Below are positions 14,381 to 23,178 of a stretch of 39,807 bases of DNA, in pieces. Under the pieces are notes generated by a model, which saw nothing but the letters and a program-made list of their open reading frames with translations, was not told the DNA's origin and did no database searches. Within the stretch, counting starts at the first letter, position 1. Each line of letters starts with the position of its first letter. The DNA is from an uncultured Acetatifactor sp. GTDB lineage: Bacteria > Bacillota > Clostridia > Lachnospirales > Lachnospiraceae. The stretch covers positions 44,517 to 84,323 of the forward strand of contig NZ_CAJUCP010000018.1 of the NCBI RefSeq assembly GCF_910585425.1, read 5' to 3'. The position numbers and the translations under genes were made by a program.

Positions 14381-16921
14381 ATGGCATTTTTTATGGAAAC
14401 GGAAAAAGAAAAGAAAGACAATTCCTTCATGATGAAGCTTTCCACCCTCATCGTAGACAAGCGGAAAGGCTTCTATCTGGTATTCATCCTGCTGATTCTC
14501 TACAGCGCGCTGTCCATGGATAAGGTGAAGGTCAACAATGACCTGACCTCCTATCTGCCGGACACCACGGAGACCCGCAGGGGGCTGGATCTGATGGAGG
14601 AACAGTTCCTTACATACGGCACAGCCCGGATCATGGTCTGCAATGTGACCTGTGAGGAGGCCATGGACCTGGCGGAGCGGATCCGGGACATGGACGGGGT
14701 CAGCATGGTGGAGTTCGAGGATTCGGAGGCATATTATCACCACATGGAGGCCCTGTTCAAGGTCACCTTCCAGGGGGAGGCCCAGGACCAGGCGGCCCTG
14801 GGGTATCTGGAGGGCGTGCTGGAGGCCCTGTCCGGATACGATGTGTACTATTCCTCGGACATCGGCCAGGAGGAGCGGGACGCCGCGGATCTGAATAATG
14901 ACATGATTGTCATTTTGCTGCTGGCTGGGGTGGTGATCGTGGCGGTGCTGCTGTTCACCTCCACCACCTATGCGGAGATTCCCGTGTTCCTGATGACCTT
15001 CATCGCGGCGGCCATCCTGAACAAGGGCACCAACCACTGGTTCGGCACCATCAGCTTCGTCACGGACTCCATCGCCGTGGTGCTGCAGCTGGCCCTGGCT
15101 GTGGACTATGCCATCATCCTCTGCCACCGCTTCATGGAGGAGCATGAGGACAAGGAGGCCAGGGAGGCCGTGATCGTGGCCCTGAGCAAGGCCATCCCGG
15201 AGATTTCCTCCAGCTCCCTGACCACGGTGTCCGGCATGGTGGCCATGATGTTCATGCAGTTCCGGATTGGCTACGACATGGGCATCGTGCTGGCCAAGGC
15301 CATCCTGTTCAGCCTGGTGTCGGTGTTCTTCCTGATGCCGGGGCTGCTTCTGACCTTTGCCAAGGCGATAGACCATTCCCACCACAAGAGCTTCGTGCCG
15401 GGCATCACGGCTGTGGGGAAATTCTGCGTGCACACCAGGTTCATCGTGCCGCCCCTGCTGGTGTTCGCGGTGATCGCCGGGGCAGTCCTCTCCGGGAAAG
15501 CGGATTATGTGTACGATGTGAACACCCTGGAGTCCAGGGCCATGAGCGAGAACCGGTACTCCGTGGAAATGGTGAACCGGACCTTCGGGGCAGTGAACCA
15601 ACTGGCCGTGATTGTGCCCAGGGGGGACTATGAGAGGGAGGGCCAGGTGTTGCGGGAGCTGGAGCGCCTGCCGGAGGTGGCCTCCTGCATGGGGCTGGCG
15701 AACATCGAGGCCATGGACGGCTATATCCTGACGCAGCAGCTTTCCCCCAGGGAGTTCGCGGAGCTGATCGACATGGACATCGAGGTGGCGAATCTGCTCT
15801 ACTCCGCCTATGCGGTGAGCGACAGCAATTTCGGGGCGCTTCTGGGCAGCATCCGCGAATACAAGGTGCCGCTGATTGACATGTTCCTCTTCATCTACGA
15901 CCAGAAAGAGCGGGGGAACATCACGCTGGAGGAAGAGCTGGAGGAGACCCTGGCGGATGCCTACGCCCAGATCAGCATCGCCAGGGACCAGCTTCTGGGA
16001 GAGCGGTGCAGCCGCTTCGTGCTGGAGCTGGCCGTGCCCCTGGAGGGGGAGGAGACCTATGCCGCCCTGGAGAGGATCCGGGGCGTGGTCGCCGGGCATT
16101 ACGACAGCGAGGATATCTACCTGGTGGGCAATTCCACCAGCAACAAGGACCTGAGCGATTCCTTCGGCATGGACAACAATATCATCACCGTGCTGACGGC
16201 CCTGTTCGTCATGGTGATACTGCTGTTCACCTTCCAGTCGGCGGGACTGCCGGTGCTGCTGGTGGTGACGATCCAGGGGAGCATCTGGATGAACTTCTCC
16301 CTGCCCTACCTCACGGGAGAGGTGGTGTACTTCCTGGGATATCTGGTGGTGTCCGCCATCCAGATGGGCGCCACGATTGACTACGCAATTGTAATAACAA
16401 GCCGGTACATGGAGCTGAAGACCTTTATGCCCATCAAAAAGGCGATCGTGGAGACCCTGAACCAGGCGTTCCCCACCATTGTCACCAGCGGCTCCATGCT
16501 GGTGGCGGCGGGCTTCATCATCAGCAATGTGTCCAGCAACGCGGTGGTGGCGGCCATCGGCCTCGCCCTGGGAAGGGGTACATTGACATCCATCGCGCTG
16601 GTGCTGCTGGCGCTGCCCCAGACGCTCCTGATCGGCGACATCATCATCGAAAAGACGGCGTTCACCCTAAAGCGGGAGACGATCAGGCCTCTGCCCACAG
16701 GCGGCAGGATCCGGATGAGCGGCCACATCAAGGGCTATGTGAACGGCGTCATAGACGGAGAGTTCTCCGGCGTGATCGATGGCGAGATGGGGGCCGTGGT
16801 GCGGGCGAAGGACAGCGTGGAGCAACTGAGGGAATATGAAGTGCCGGCGCAGGAGGAGCAGCCCCGGCTGGCGGTGGAGGATATGGACGGAGAACAGGAG
16901 GCGGCGAATCATGAAGCGTAA
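14381..16921 (+). CDS. RND superfamily transporter, MMPL type
   Basis: An 846-residue membrane protein with two repeats of one transmembrane segment, an outer domain and then five more segments, as in MMPL exporters. The first segment is FYLVFILLILYSAL. The first repeat includes DSIAVVLQLALAVDYAIILCHRF, where Asp in the fourth segment is the proton-relay mark, and the second repeat has the matching VVSAIQMGATIDYAIVITSRY. The C-terminal tail is cytoplasmic and acidic. Likely cargo is a lipid, lipopeptide or drug, driven by protons. The start is uncertain: ATG at 14381 has GAAAGG only 2 bases away, ATG at 14393 would leave 14 bases, and TTG at 14303 would add 26 residues. Controlled by the divergent tetR. 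The last 11 bases overlap the GLUG gene. Confidence 0.9.
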   Translation: MAFFMETEKEKKDNSFMMKLSTLIVDKRKGFYLVFILLILYSALSMDKVKVNNDLTSYLPDTTETRRGLDLMEEQFLTYGTARIMVCNVTCEEAMDLAERIRDMDGVSMVEFEDSEAYYHHMEALFKVTFQGEAQDQAALGYLEGVLEALSGYDVYYSSDIGQEERDAADLNNDMIVILLLAGVVIVAVLLFTSTTYAEIPVFLMTFIAAAILNKGTNHWFGTISFVTDSIAVVLQLALAVDYAIILCHRFMEEHEDKEAREAVIVALSKAIPEISSSSLTTVSGMVAMMFMQFRIGYDMGIVLAKAILFSLVSVFFLMPGLLLTFAKAIDHSHHKSFVPGITAVGKFCVHTRFIVPPLLVFAVIAGAVLSGKADYVYDVNTLESRAMSENRYSVEMVNRTFGAVNQLAVIVPRGDYEREGQVLRELERLPEVASCMGLANIEAMDGYILTQQLSPREFAELIDMDIEVANLLYSAYAVSDSNFGALLGSIREYKVPLIDMFLFIYDQKERGNITLEEELEETLADAYAQISIARDQLLGERCSRFVLELAVPLEGEETYAALERIRGVVAGHYDSEDIYLVGNSTSNKDLSDSFGMDNNIITVLTALFVMVILLFTFQSAGLPVLLVVTIQGSIWMNFSLPYLTGEVVYFLGYLVVSAIQMGATIDYAIVITSRYMELKTFMPIKKAIVETLNQAFPTIVTSGSMLVAAGFIISNVSSNAVVAAIGLALGRGTLTSIALVLLALPQTLLIGDIIIEKTAFTLKRETIRPLPTGGRIRMSGHIKGYVNGVIDGEFSGVIDGEMGAVVRAKDSVEQLREYEVPAQEEQPRLAVEDMDGEQEAANHEA

Positions 16922-19900
16922 CGGAAGCAGACAGAGGGCATGGATTTCATTGGCATTGGCGGGCATCCTGGCCCTGCAGGATGTGCTGTGGGCATCGGCT
17001 GCGGAGGCCACGGCGTTCCGGCAGTTGATCGCGGGGGAGGACGCCGGGGCGAAAACGGAGAGCGAATACAGCCGGATATCCGTCTCCACGGAGGAGGACC
17101 TGGCCCAGCTGGCCCTGGACTGTGGGCTGGACGCCTGGTCCCGGGATAAATATGTTTCCCTGGAAAACGACATTGTCCTGAAAGAGCATAAGGACCTGTC
17201 CATCCCCAGCTTCGGCGGAATCTTCGACGGCGGCGGGCATAAGGTCTCCGGCCTGGAGCTGACGGCTGACGGCTCCGCCGCAGGGCTGCTGCGCTATGTC
17301 CAGGAGGGGGCCGTGGTGCGGAATCTGTCCGTGTCCGGCAGGGTGGCTCCCGGCGGCAGCAAGAGCCAGGCGGGCATACTGGCCGGAGTCAACTACGGCA
17401 GAATCGAGAACTGCAGCGTCTCCGGGAATGTCACCGGGGCCCGGGAGGTGGGCGGCATCGCCGGAGCCAACAAGGCCACGGGGGAGATCAGGCGCTGCCA
17501 GTCCCAGGCGTTCGTCACAGGAGACCACAGCGCGGGGGGCATCTGCGGCAGCAATGAGGGCACGGTCAACAACTGCCGGAATTCAGGCAGCGTCAACACC
17601 CACAGCGCGGAGGTGAGCTACAGCATAGAAGACATCACCATGGAGGAGATTGAGGACCTGGGCAGGGCAGAGCGCGTGGCAGTGCACACGGACACAGGCG
17701 GAATTGCCGGTTATTCGGATGGAAAAATCTATTATTGCACCAATTCCGGCACGGTGGGCTACCAGCATGTGGGGTACAATACAGGGGGCATCGTGGGCAG
17801 GCTGCATCAGGGCTATCTGCAGAACTGCACCAACACGGGGCATGTGCTGGGCAGAAAGGATGTGGGCGGCATCGCGGGACAGCTGGAGCCCTTCCTGGAA
17901 ATCCAGTACCTGAACGACAGGCTGGGGGAGCTGGACAGGGAGACTGGGGTCTTCCTGGATTTGCTGGAGGCTGCCCATGAGGACATCAGCGGTTATGGCA
18001 AAGAGGCGTCGGAGCTGTCGAAGAGCATCAGCGGGCATCTCTCCAACGCCTCCGCCGCAGGCGCAGGCCTCACCGGGGCAGCCAATGAGCTGTGGTACAT
18101 CTACAACCAGGAGCTGACGGGAATCAGCGACGACCTGAGCCGCCTGAACGGAGAGTGGAAGGAACAGGCGGAAGGGGGCGGAAATCAGGGGGAGGACGGG
18201 GCGGAAGGTGCCGGAATTACCCCCGTCAATGAGGAACAGGCGGATGGCGCGGGAGCGAAACAGGCGGAGACCGGAGAGGGGAATCCGGCGGGCCGGGAGG
18301 GAGCCGGAGGACAGGGCTATGGGGAGGCTTTCCCTGGACAGACGCCGGAGGATGCCACAGCCACGCAGATGGAGACAGGAGATAGGGGAGAACGTGAAAA
18401 CGTCCGGAAAGATACGGCAAACAGGATGGAGACAAATAATGCTTTGACAGAAGGAGAAACGCCGGAGGGCGATTCCGCAGAGGGAACCGGCGGGAAGAAT
18501 CCCGGAGGGGACGCTGACGGGAACCGCATCCTGGGGAGCGATATAACCTGGCCGAATCCTGACAGGCCCGGGCAGGAGGATGAGGGGCCTGGTCTGGACA
18601 TCCCGGACTTCGACATCCCCGACCTGGACAGAACCGACATCGAGAACCTGGGAAAGGACCTGGAGAGCTATCTGGCGGCCCTGCGCAGGTTCGGAGAGGG
18701 CGTCAACGGCCACCTGAGAAACATCACCGCTGCCACCGGGGACAGGAGCGGCGGCATCAGCGGCGACTTACAGACCCTGAACCAGGAGCTGGAGGCGGCG
18801 GGAGACGACATGATCCGGCTGGCGGAAGTGCTGCAGCAGGGCGGGGACAGGACTTCCGCCGATGTGGATGCCCTGATGGCCCAGGCCCGGGTGGTGCGGG
18901 GCTGCATCAATGAACTGCGGGACGACCTGTTCCGCTATGAGGGGATGACGGTGGAGGACGCTTCGGACGAGGCGGCGGGGGGCGACCTGGAGAACCTGGG
19001 GGCAGAGCAGCCCCAGGAGGCCTACTATGACACCACCTCTTTCCAGCAGGGCAAGATTACCCTCTGCGTCAATGAGGGAACCGTGGAGGCGGACACCAAT
19101 GTAGGCGGCATCACCGGGCTGATTGCCACGGAGTATGACTTCGACCCGGAGGACGACATCACCCTCACCGGGGCGGAGAGCTTCCGCATCGAGCAGTCCG
19201 TGAAGGCAGTGGTGCGGGAGAGCCGCAACCTGGGCGCCGTAAAGGGCAAGAAGGATTACGTGGGAGGCATCGTGGGCAAGGCGGACTTCGGCGCGGTGGT
19301 CTCCTGCGAATCCTATGGGGCGGTGGACAGCGCCGGGGGGAGCTTCGCGGGCGGCATCGCCGGTTCCTCGGACTACTGCATCAGGAGCTGCTTTTGCATG
19401 GGCCCCGTGTCAGGGGAGACATATGTGGGCGGAATTGCGGGCCGGGGCTGCGACATCTTCTACAGCTATGCCTATCCGGAGATCGACTGCCCCGGGGAGC
19501 GGGCGGGCTCTGTGGCCGGGTGGCTGCGGGAAGAGGGGATGCTCTGGGGGAATTACTATGTGCAGGGGAATGTGCCCGGCGTGGATTCCGTTGGCTATGA
19601 GGGAGGCGCCGCGCCGCTGCCCTATGAGGCGTTCTGCGCCATGGAGGGAGTGCCGGAGGCCTTCTCGGAATTCACGGTGAGCCTCCGGGCGGACGGGCGG
19701 GAGCTTGCCTCGTTCCAATGCCCTTACGGCGGCGCGATTGACAGGAGCCTGATTCCCCAGGTGCCCGAAAAGGAGGGATATTACGGCCTATGGCCTGATT
19801 TTGATTGGGATTTCGTCACAGGGAACCGGATTCTGGAAGCCCGGTACGAGAAGTGGGTCACCTCCCTGGCCAGCGAGGAGACGGATGAAGCGGGCAGGGC

Positions 19901-20414
19901 GCTGGTTCTGGTACAGGGAGAGTTCCTGCCGGAGAGCAGCCTGGAGCTGGAGCAGGGGCCGGAGGGCGGCACAAAATTCACCGTCCGGAAGGCGGGCGGG
20001 GAGCCTGACAGCGCATGGGGGGCGCCGCTCCTGGTGCGGGTGCTCTGCGAGGATGCGGAACAGACCACGGTGGAGCTCTGGACGGAGAAAGGCTACCGTC
20101 CGGTGGAGTGCAGGGCGGTGGGAAGTTATCTGGAGTTCTCTATGGAAGATATGGTGTGGGAAGAAGATTCCCCAGGTGGAGAATTCGCCCCAGAGCGGGC
20201 TTTCCGGTTGGCTGCCGTGGAGAAGGAGGGAGGTAAGATTGCGGCAATCGCCTGTGCCGGAGGATGCGCTGCATTGGCGGCCGTCCTGGCCCTGCTGATT
20301 GGGAAGAGGAGGAAGCGCCGGAAAAAGCCTGCGGGAAAGCAGAAACGGCGGAAAGATGCGGTGGCGGAAGAGGAGACGGGCGATAACGCGGACGATAACA
20401 CGGACGGCAAGTGA
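16911..20414 (+). CDS. Large secreted GLUG-repeat protein with C-terminal membrane anchor
   Basis: A 1167-residue surface protein. Residues 1-32 are a signal peptide (WISLALAGILALQDVLWASA). Two blocks of GLUG-type repeats follow (about 120-330 and 720-910), with units such as RIENCSVSGNVTG, VGGIAGANK and NNCRNSGSVN that build a beta-helix. Between them lies a long helical part with Ser/Gly heptads (about 350-420), a Glu/Gly/Ala-rich low-complexity linker (about 425-560) and a second helical part. Near 1110-1131 a membrane segment ends in a very basic KKRRKK-type tail, so the protein hangs from the outer face of the membrane. The ATG at 16911 has AGGAGG upstream and overlaps the end of the transporter gene, giving tight coupling. 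It probably works with the transporter. Confidence 0.85.
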   Translation: MKRNGSRQRAWISLALAGILALQDVLWASAAEATAFRQLIAGEDAGAKTESEYSRISVSTEEDLAQLALDCGLDAWSRDKYVSLENDIVLKEHKDLSIPSFGGIFDGGGHKVSGLELTADGSAAGLLRYVQEGAVVRNLSVSGRVAPGGSKSQAGILAGVNYGRIENCSVSGNVTGAREVGGIAGANKATGEIRRCQSQAFVTGDHSAGGICGSNEGTVNNCRNSGSVNTHSAEVSYSIEDITMEEIEDLGRAERVAVHTDTGGIAGYSDGKIYYCTNSGTVGYQHVGYNTGGIVGRLHQGYLQNCTNTGHVLGRKDVGGIAGQLEPFLEIQYLNDRLGELDRETGVFLDLLEAAHEDISGYGKEASELSKSISGHLSNASAAGAGLTGAANELWYIYNQELTGISDDLSRLNGEWKEQAEGGGNQGEDGAEGAGITPVNEEQADGAGAKQAETGEGNPAGREGAGGQGYGEAFPGQTPEDATATQMETGDRGERENVRKDTANRMETNNALTEGETPEGDSAEGTGGKNPGGDADGNRILGSDITWPNPDRPGQEDEGPGLDIPDFDIPDLDRTDIENLGKDLESYLAALRRFGEGVNGHLRNITAATGDRSGGISGDLQTLNQELEAAGDDMIRLAEVLQQGGDRTSADVDALMAQARVVRGCINELRDDLFRYEGMTVEDASDEAAGGDLENLGAEQPQEAYYDTTSFQQGKITLCVNEGTVEADTNVGGITGLIATEYDFDPEDDITLTGAESFRIEQSVKAVVRESRNLGAVKGKKDYVGGIVGKADFGAVVSCESYGAVDSAGGSFAGGIAGSSDYCIRSCFCMGPVSGETYVGGIAGRGCDIFYSYAYPEIDCPGERAGSVAGWLREEGMLWGNYYVQGNVPGVDSVGYEGGAAPLPYEAFCAMEGVPEAFSEFTVSLRADGRELASFQCPYGGAIDRSLIPQVPEKEGYYGLWPDFDWDFVTGNRILEARYEKWVTSLASEETDEAGRALVLVQGEFLPESSLELEQGPEGGTKFTVRKAGGEPDSAWGAPLLVRVLCEDAEQTTVELWTEKGYRPVECRAVGSYLEFSMEDMVWEEDSPGGEFAPERAFRLAAVEKEGGKIAAIACAGGCAALAAVLALLIGKRRKRRKKPAGKQKRRKDAVAEEETGDNADDNTDGK

Positions 20415-20467
20415 CGGATCAGGTGAAAATCGCAAAAAGAGCGGGTTCCATTTTCGGCAATTTCCTG

Positions 20468-20473
20468 TATAAT
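20468..20473 (+). promoter_or_regulatory. -10 element of the chromate-transporter operon
   Basis: TATAAT, 35 bases before the ATG at 20508, directly preceded by TG. No convincing -35 is seen at 16-18 bases. Confidence 0.45.
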
Positions 20474-20507
20474 AGAAGCTGAGAAATGGAGACGGGAGGG
20501 CTGCCCC

Positions 20508-21074
20508 ATGAAGAAAAGGAACATCCTGCTTCAATTGTTCCTGAATATGCTCTATATCAGCGCGTTCACCTTTGGAGGCGGCTTTGTCATCATCACTTTG
20601 ATGAAGAGCAAGTTCTGTGATGAACTGCACTGGATCGAGGAGAAGGAGATGCTGGACATCACGGCCCTGGCCCAGTCCTCGCCGGGAGCCATCGCGGTGA
20701 ACGCGGCTATCCTGGTGGGCTGGAAGCTGGCCGGGGCTCCGGGCATGGCAGCGGCGGTGACGGGGACCATCATCCCGCCCATCGCCATCCTGTCGGCCAT
20801 CTCCTATATCTATGAGGCCTTTGCCTCCAATGTGTATGTGGGCTATGTCCTGAAGGGCATGCAGGCCGGGGTGGTGGCGGTGCTGTTCGATGTGGTGTTC
20901 ACCATGGGGGCCGGGGTGTTGAAGACTAAGTCCTGGCTGAACTATGGCCTGATGGCCGCGGCATTCCTGGCCACGGCAGTGTGGAAGATAAATGTGGTAT
21001 ACATCATCCTGGCGGCGGTGGCCGTGGGCATCCTGTCCAGGATATACGGGAAATGGAGGGCGGGAAGGCCCTGA
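20508..21074 (+). CDS. Chromate transporter, half-size subunit 1
   Basis: A 188-residue CHR-domain membrane protein. Family marks are the early FTFGGGFVIITLM, WIEEKEMLDITALAQSSPGAIAVNAAILVG, and about six hydrophobic segments. Full-size ChrA has two such domains in one chain; Clostridia often have two short genes, as here. Function is by family: proton-coupled export of chromate or a related oxyanion (sulfate has also been suggested). The next gene encodes the matching second half 152 bases downstream. Confidence 0.92.
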   Translation: MKKRNILLQLFLNMLYISAFTFGGGFVIITLMKSKFCDELHWIEEKEMLDITALAQSSPGAIAVNAAILVGWKLAGAPGMAAAVTGTIIPPIAILSAISYIYEAFASNVYVGYVLKGMQAGVVAVLFDVVFTMGAGVLKTKSWLNYGLMAAAFLATAVWKINVVYIILAAVAVGILSRIYGKWRAGRP

Positions 21075-21208
21075 ACCCGTGGCCCGGCGGCATTGCGGGG
21101 AAGGCTGCCGGGCCTGGAAGAGGCAGGAAGGCGCTGAGCCTGTGGCCCGGCGGCAGTGCGGGGAGACTGACGGGCCTGGAAGGGACGGGGAAGGCCCTGA
21201 GCCCGCGG
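21063..21208 (+). repeat. 63-bp tandem repeat between the two chromate-transporter genes
   Basis: Two imperfect 63-bp copies (21063-21125 and 21126-21188) and a 20-base partial third copy (21189-21208), each beginning ggaaggc-ctga. The first copy covers the last codons of the first gene. The unit is GC-rich and a multiple of three, but it is outside the reading frames except at its start. It separates two genes that normally lie side by side. Confidence 0.85.
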
Positions 21209-21226
21209 ATTCGGAAAGGAGAGCCC

Positions 21227-21787
21227 ATGTGGATTTATTTAGAGCTGTTCTGGAGCTTCATCCAGGTAGGGATGTTCAGCATCGGCGGGGGCTACGCGGC
21301 CCTGCCTCTGATACAGAGCCAGGTGGTGGAGCGCCACGGCTGGCTCACCGCCGGTGAGTTCAATGACCTGATCACCATAGCCGAGATGACGCCGGGGCCC
21401 ATGGCCGTGAATTCCGCCACCTTCGTGGGGATACGGATTGCCGGGATTCCGGGGGCGCTGGTGGCCACCTTCGGGTGCATCCTGCCCTCCCTGATTCTCG
21501 TGTCAATCCTGGCAAAGCTGTACTTCAAATACCAGAACCTGGATGCCATCCAGAATATCTTAGGCCGCCTACGGCCTGTAATCATCGCGCTGATTGCGGC
21601 GGCGGCGCTGTCCATTTTGAAGACAGTGGTGGCGTCGGAAAGCGATCTGTCCGTGAACGGCGTCAACCTGCCCGGAATCCTTCTGGCCGCGGCGGCATTT
21701 CTGGTGTTACGCAGGACGAAAAAAAGCCCGATTCTAATCATGGTAGCCTGCGGCGGGGTGAACCTGTTGCTCAATCTTCTGATATAG
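21227..21787 (+). CDS. Chromate transporter, half-size subunit 2
   Basis: A 186-residue CHR-domain protein. Marks are MFSIGGGYAALPLIQSQVV and FNDLITIAEMTPGPMAVNSATFVG, again with about six hydrophobic segments. It pairs with the previous gene as the inverted second half. ATG 21227 is chosen because AAAGGAG lies just upstream; the frame before it, from 20981, runs through the 63-bp repeats and is not coding. Protein export of oxyanions is by family knowledge. Confidence 0.92.
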   Translation: MWIYLELFWSFIQVGMFSIGGGYAALPLIQSQVVERHGWLTAGEFNDLITIAEMTPGPMAVNSATFVGIRIAGIPGALVATFGCILPSLILVSILAKLYFKYQNLDAIQNILGRLRPVIIALIAAAALSILKTVVASESDLSVNGVNLPGILLAAAAFLVLRRTKKSPILIMVACGGVNLLLNLLI

Positions 21788-22218
21788 ATGAAAATCTTTT
21801 GCAGATGTCTCATTGCCTTACAGGAATTCTAAGCGTGGGGGTTAAATGGCTGCCAGGGAGTGTTCCCTTTGAAGCAGCGCTGAGAAACTCTGCCAGAGCA
21901 TCCGCGCATCCGCACCATGATATACGTTCAGGCGACTGGTATCAAAGTGCAGGTGTTGGGATGCTTCCAATCAAATCCGCCAGTGAAATCACCAACGCAG
22001 TAATCTTCAAATCCCCAAATCTCCAAAAAACAAAAATAAATTGCAAAGCGTCTCAATCTGTGTTATGCTAAACATAGAGCAGATTTTCTTTCGGTAAAAG
22101 TTCTGAATGCAGTTTCGGCTATTCTTGTAAATCGGAAAATTCCTGCTTGTATATCCGGAAAAATAATGGGAGTTTCCCAGAGAACCTCCCAAAAATCGAA
22201 GAGGGAGGTATGGCATAG
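21788..22218 (+). other. 431-bp stretch without a clear gene
   Basis: No start codon with a ribosome site opens a convincing frame. The minus-strand frames at about 21830-22000 hold stretches that look more protein-like than random (for example DFTGGFDWKHPNTCTLI in one frame and RLNVYHGADARMLWQSFSAL in another), broken by stops, so a decayed insertion or interspersed repeat is possible. The end is AT-rich and holds the promoter of the next gene. Confidence 0.4.
22041..22069 (+). promoter_or_regulatory. Promoter of the Rpn-like gene
   Basis: TTGCAA (22041-22046), a 17-base spacer and TATGCT (22064-22069). The leader to the GTG at 22219 is about 140 bases. Confidence 0.55.
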
Positions 22219-23073
22219 GTGGCGGAAAAAGACATACTGGAGAAAATCCTGATGTCCCATGCGGATGTGTTCGCGGACTGTGTGAACGCGCTTTCCTACG
22301 GCGGGAGGAACAGGGTTCAGGCCGGGGACTTGTGCCCCGCGCCCACGGAAAGCTTCTACCGTGGCAGAAGGGGGATGCGTAATCAGCTCTGCGATGTGAG
22401 TTTCTATCTTATGGAAGGAGACAGAATAGCCCTGCAATATATCATCGGGAACGAGACCAGGCTGCGAAAAAGACAGATTCTGCGCAAGGCATCCTATCAG
22501 GGCGGCATCTACAGACTGCAGATGGAAGGGCAGGGAGAGGTATATCCTGTGATAGGGACGGTGCTGGACTGGACGGGGAAGAGGAGCCGGATACCCTTAA
22601 GCCTGCACAGGCTGCTGGCTCAGGGAGGTGCGTCCCGGGAGGATTTGGAGCTGGTGGATGAGATGAAGCTGGCAGTCTGGCATATGCGGAACCTTTCCCG
22701 GGAGGTAAGGAGCAGATTTGTCAGCGACATGGGCTTTGTGGTGGACTATCTGAATGAGGGTAATTTTGAAGGCCGTAGAGGGCAGCGGATCCGCCATGGG
22801 AAGGCGCTGTGCGAGATGATGGAGGCCCTTACCGGGGACACGAGGTTCACGGATTTGGTGGAGGAGCTGCAGGACAGACAGGAGAAAGGGGAGGAGATTG
22901 TCATGTGTGAGTATCTTGATATGCTGGAGGCACGGGGAGCGATAAAGGGTGAGAACAGGCTGGCTGCACTGCTGACAAAGCTGTATTCCCTGGGGCGGGA
23001 CGAGGACGCAAGGCTGGCCCTGGATGACAGACAGGTGAGGCTGCGGCTGTATGAGGAACTGTGCATCGGGTGA
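22219..23073 (+). CDS. Rpn-like PD-(D/E)XK family protein with an altered active-site motif
   Basis: A 284-residue protein resembling the recombination-promoting nuclease/putative transposase family common in Lachnospiraceae. The order is an N-terminal helix, MRNQLCDVSFYLMEGDRIALQY (the first Asp), then LRKRQILRKASYQGGIYR, YPVIGTVLDWTGK and a helical C-terminal half with a glutamate-rich end. The usual ExQ metal motif appears as IIGNETR, so Glu seems replaced by Gly and Gln by Glu; catalysis may be lost. The GTG start at 22219 follows GGGAGG by 10 bases; an in-between ATG at 22210 ends after two codons. Function unknown; transposition by itself is not expected. Confidence 0.65.
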   Translation: MAEKDILEKILMSHADVFADCVNALSYGGRNRVQAGDLCPAPTESFYRGRRGMRNQLCDVSFYLMEGDRIALQYIIGNETRLRKRQILRKASYQGGIYRLQMEGQGEVYPVIGTVLDWTGKRSRIPLSLHRLLAQGGASREDLELVDEMKLAVWHMRNLSREVRSRFVSDMGFVVDYLNEGNFEGRRGQRIRHGKALCEMMEALTGDTRFTDLVEELQDRQEKGEEIVMCEYLDMLEARGAIKGENRLAALLTKLYSLGRDEDARLALDDRQVRLRLYEELCIG

Positions 23074-23144
23074 GGAGGGGACATCGCGCCGGGTGCATGC
23101 TGTGGCAGAAAAGGAATCGCTGAGAGAATGCGGAAAGAGAGCTT

Positions 23145-23170
23145 CGGCCATCCGGTTATTCGGATGGCCG
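23145..23170. terminator. Hairpin between the Rpn-like gene and the ABC operon
   Basis: A perfect 10-bp stem (CGGCCATCCG at 23145-23154, CGGATGGCCG at 23161-23170) with loop GTTATT. It separates two converging genes. There is no clear T-run on either side. Confidence 0.6.
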
Positions 23171-23178
23171 TCGATTGC

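Noticed and set aside
14186..16099. 637-codon minus-strand frame opposite the MMPL gene
   Set aside because: It is His/Gln/Gly-rich antisense of membrane-segment codons and overlaps the tetR promoter. Not a gene.
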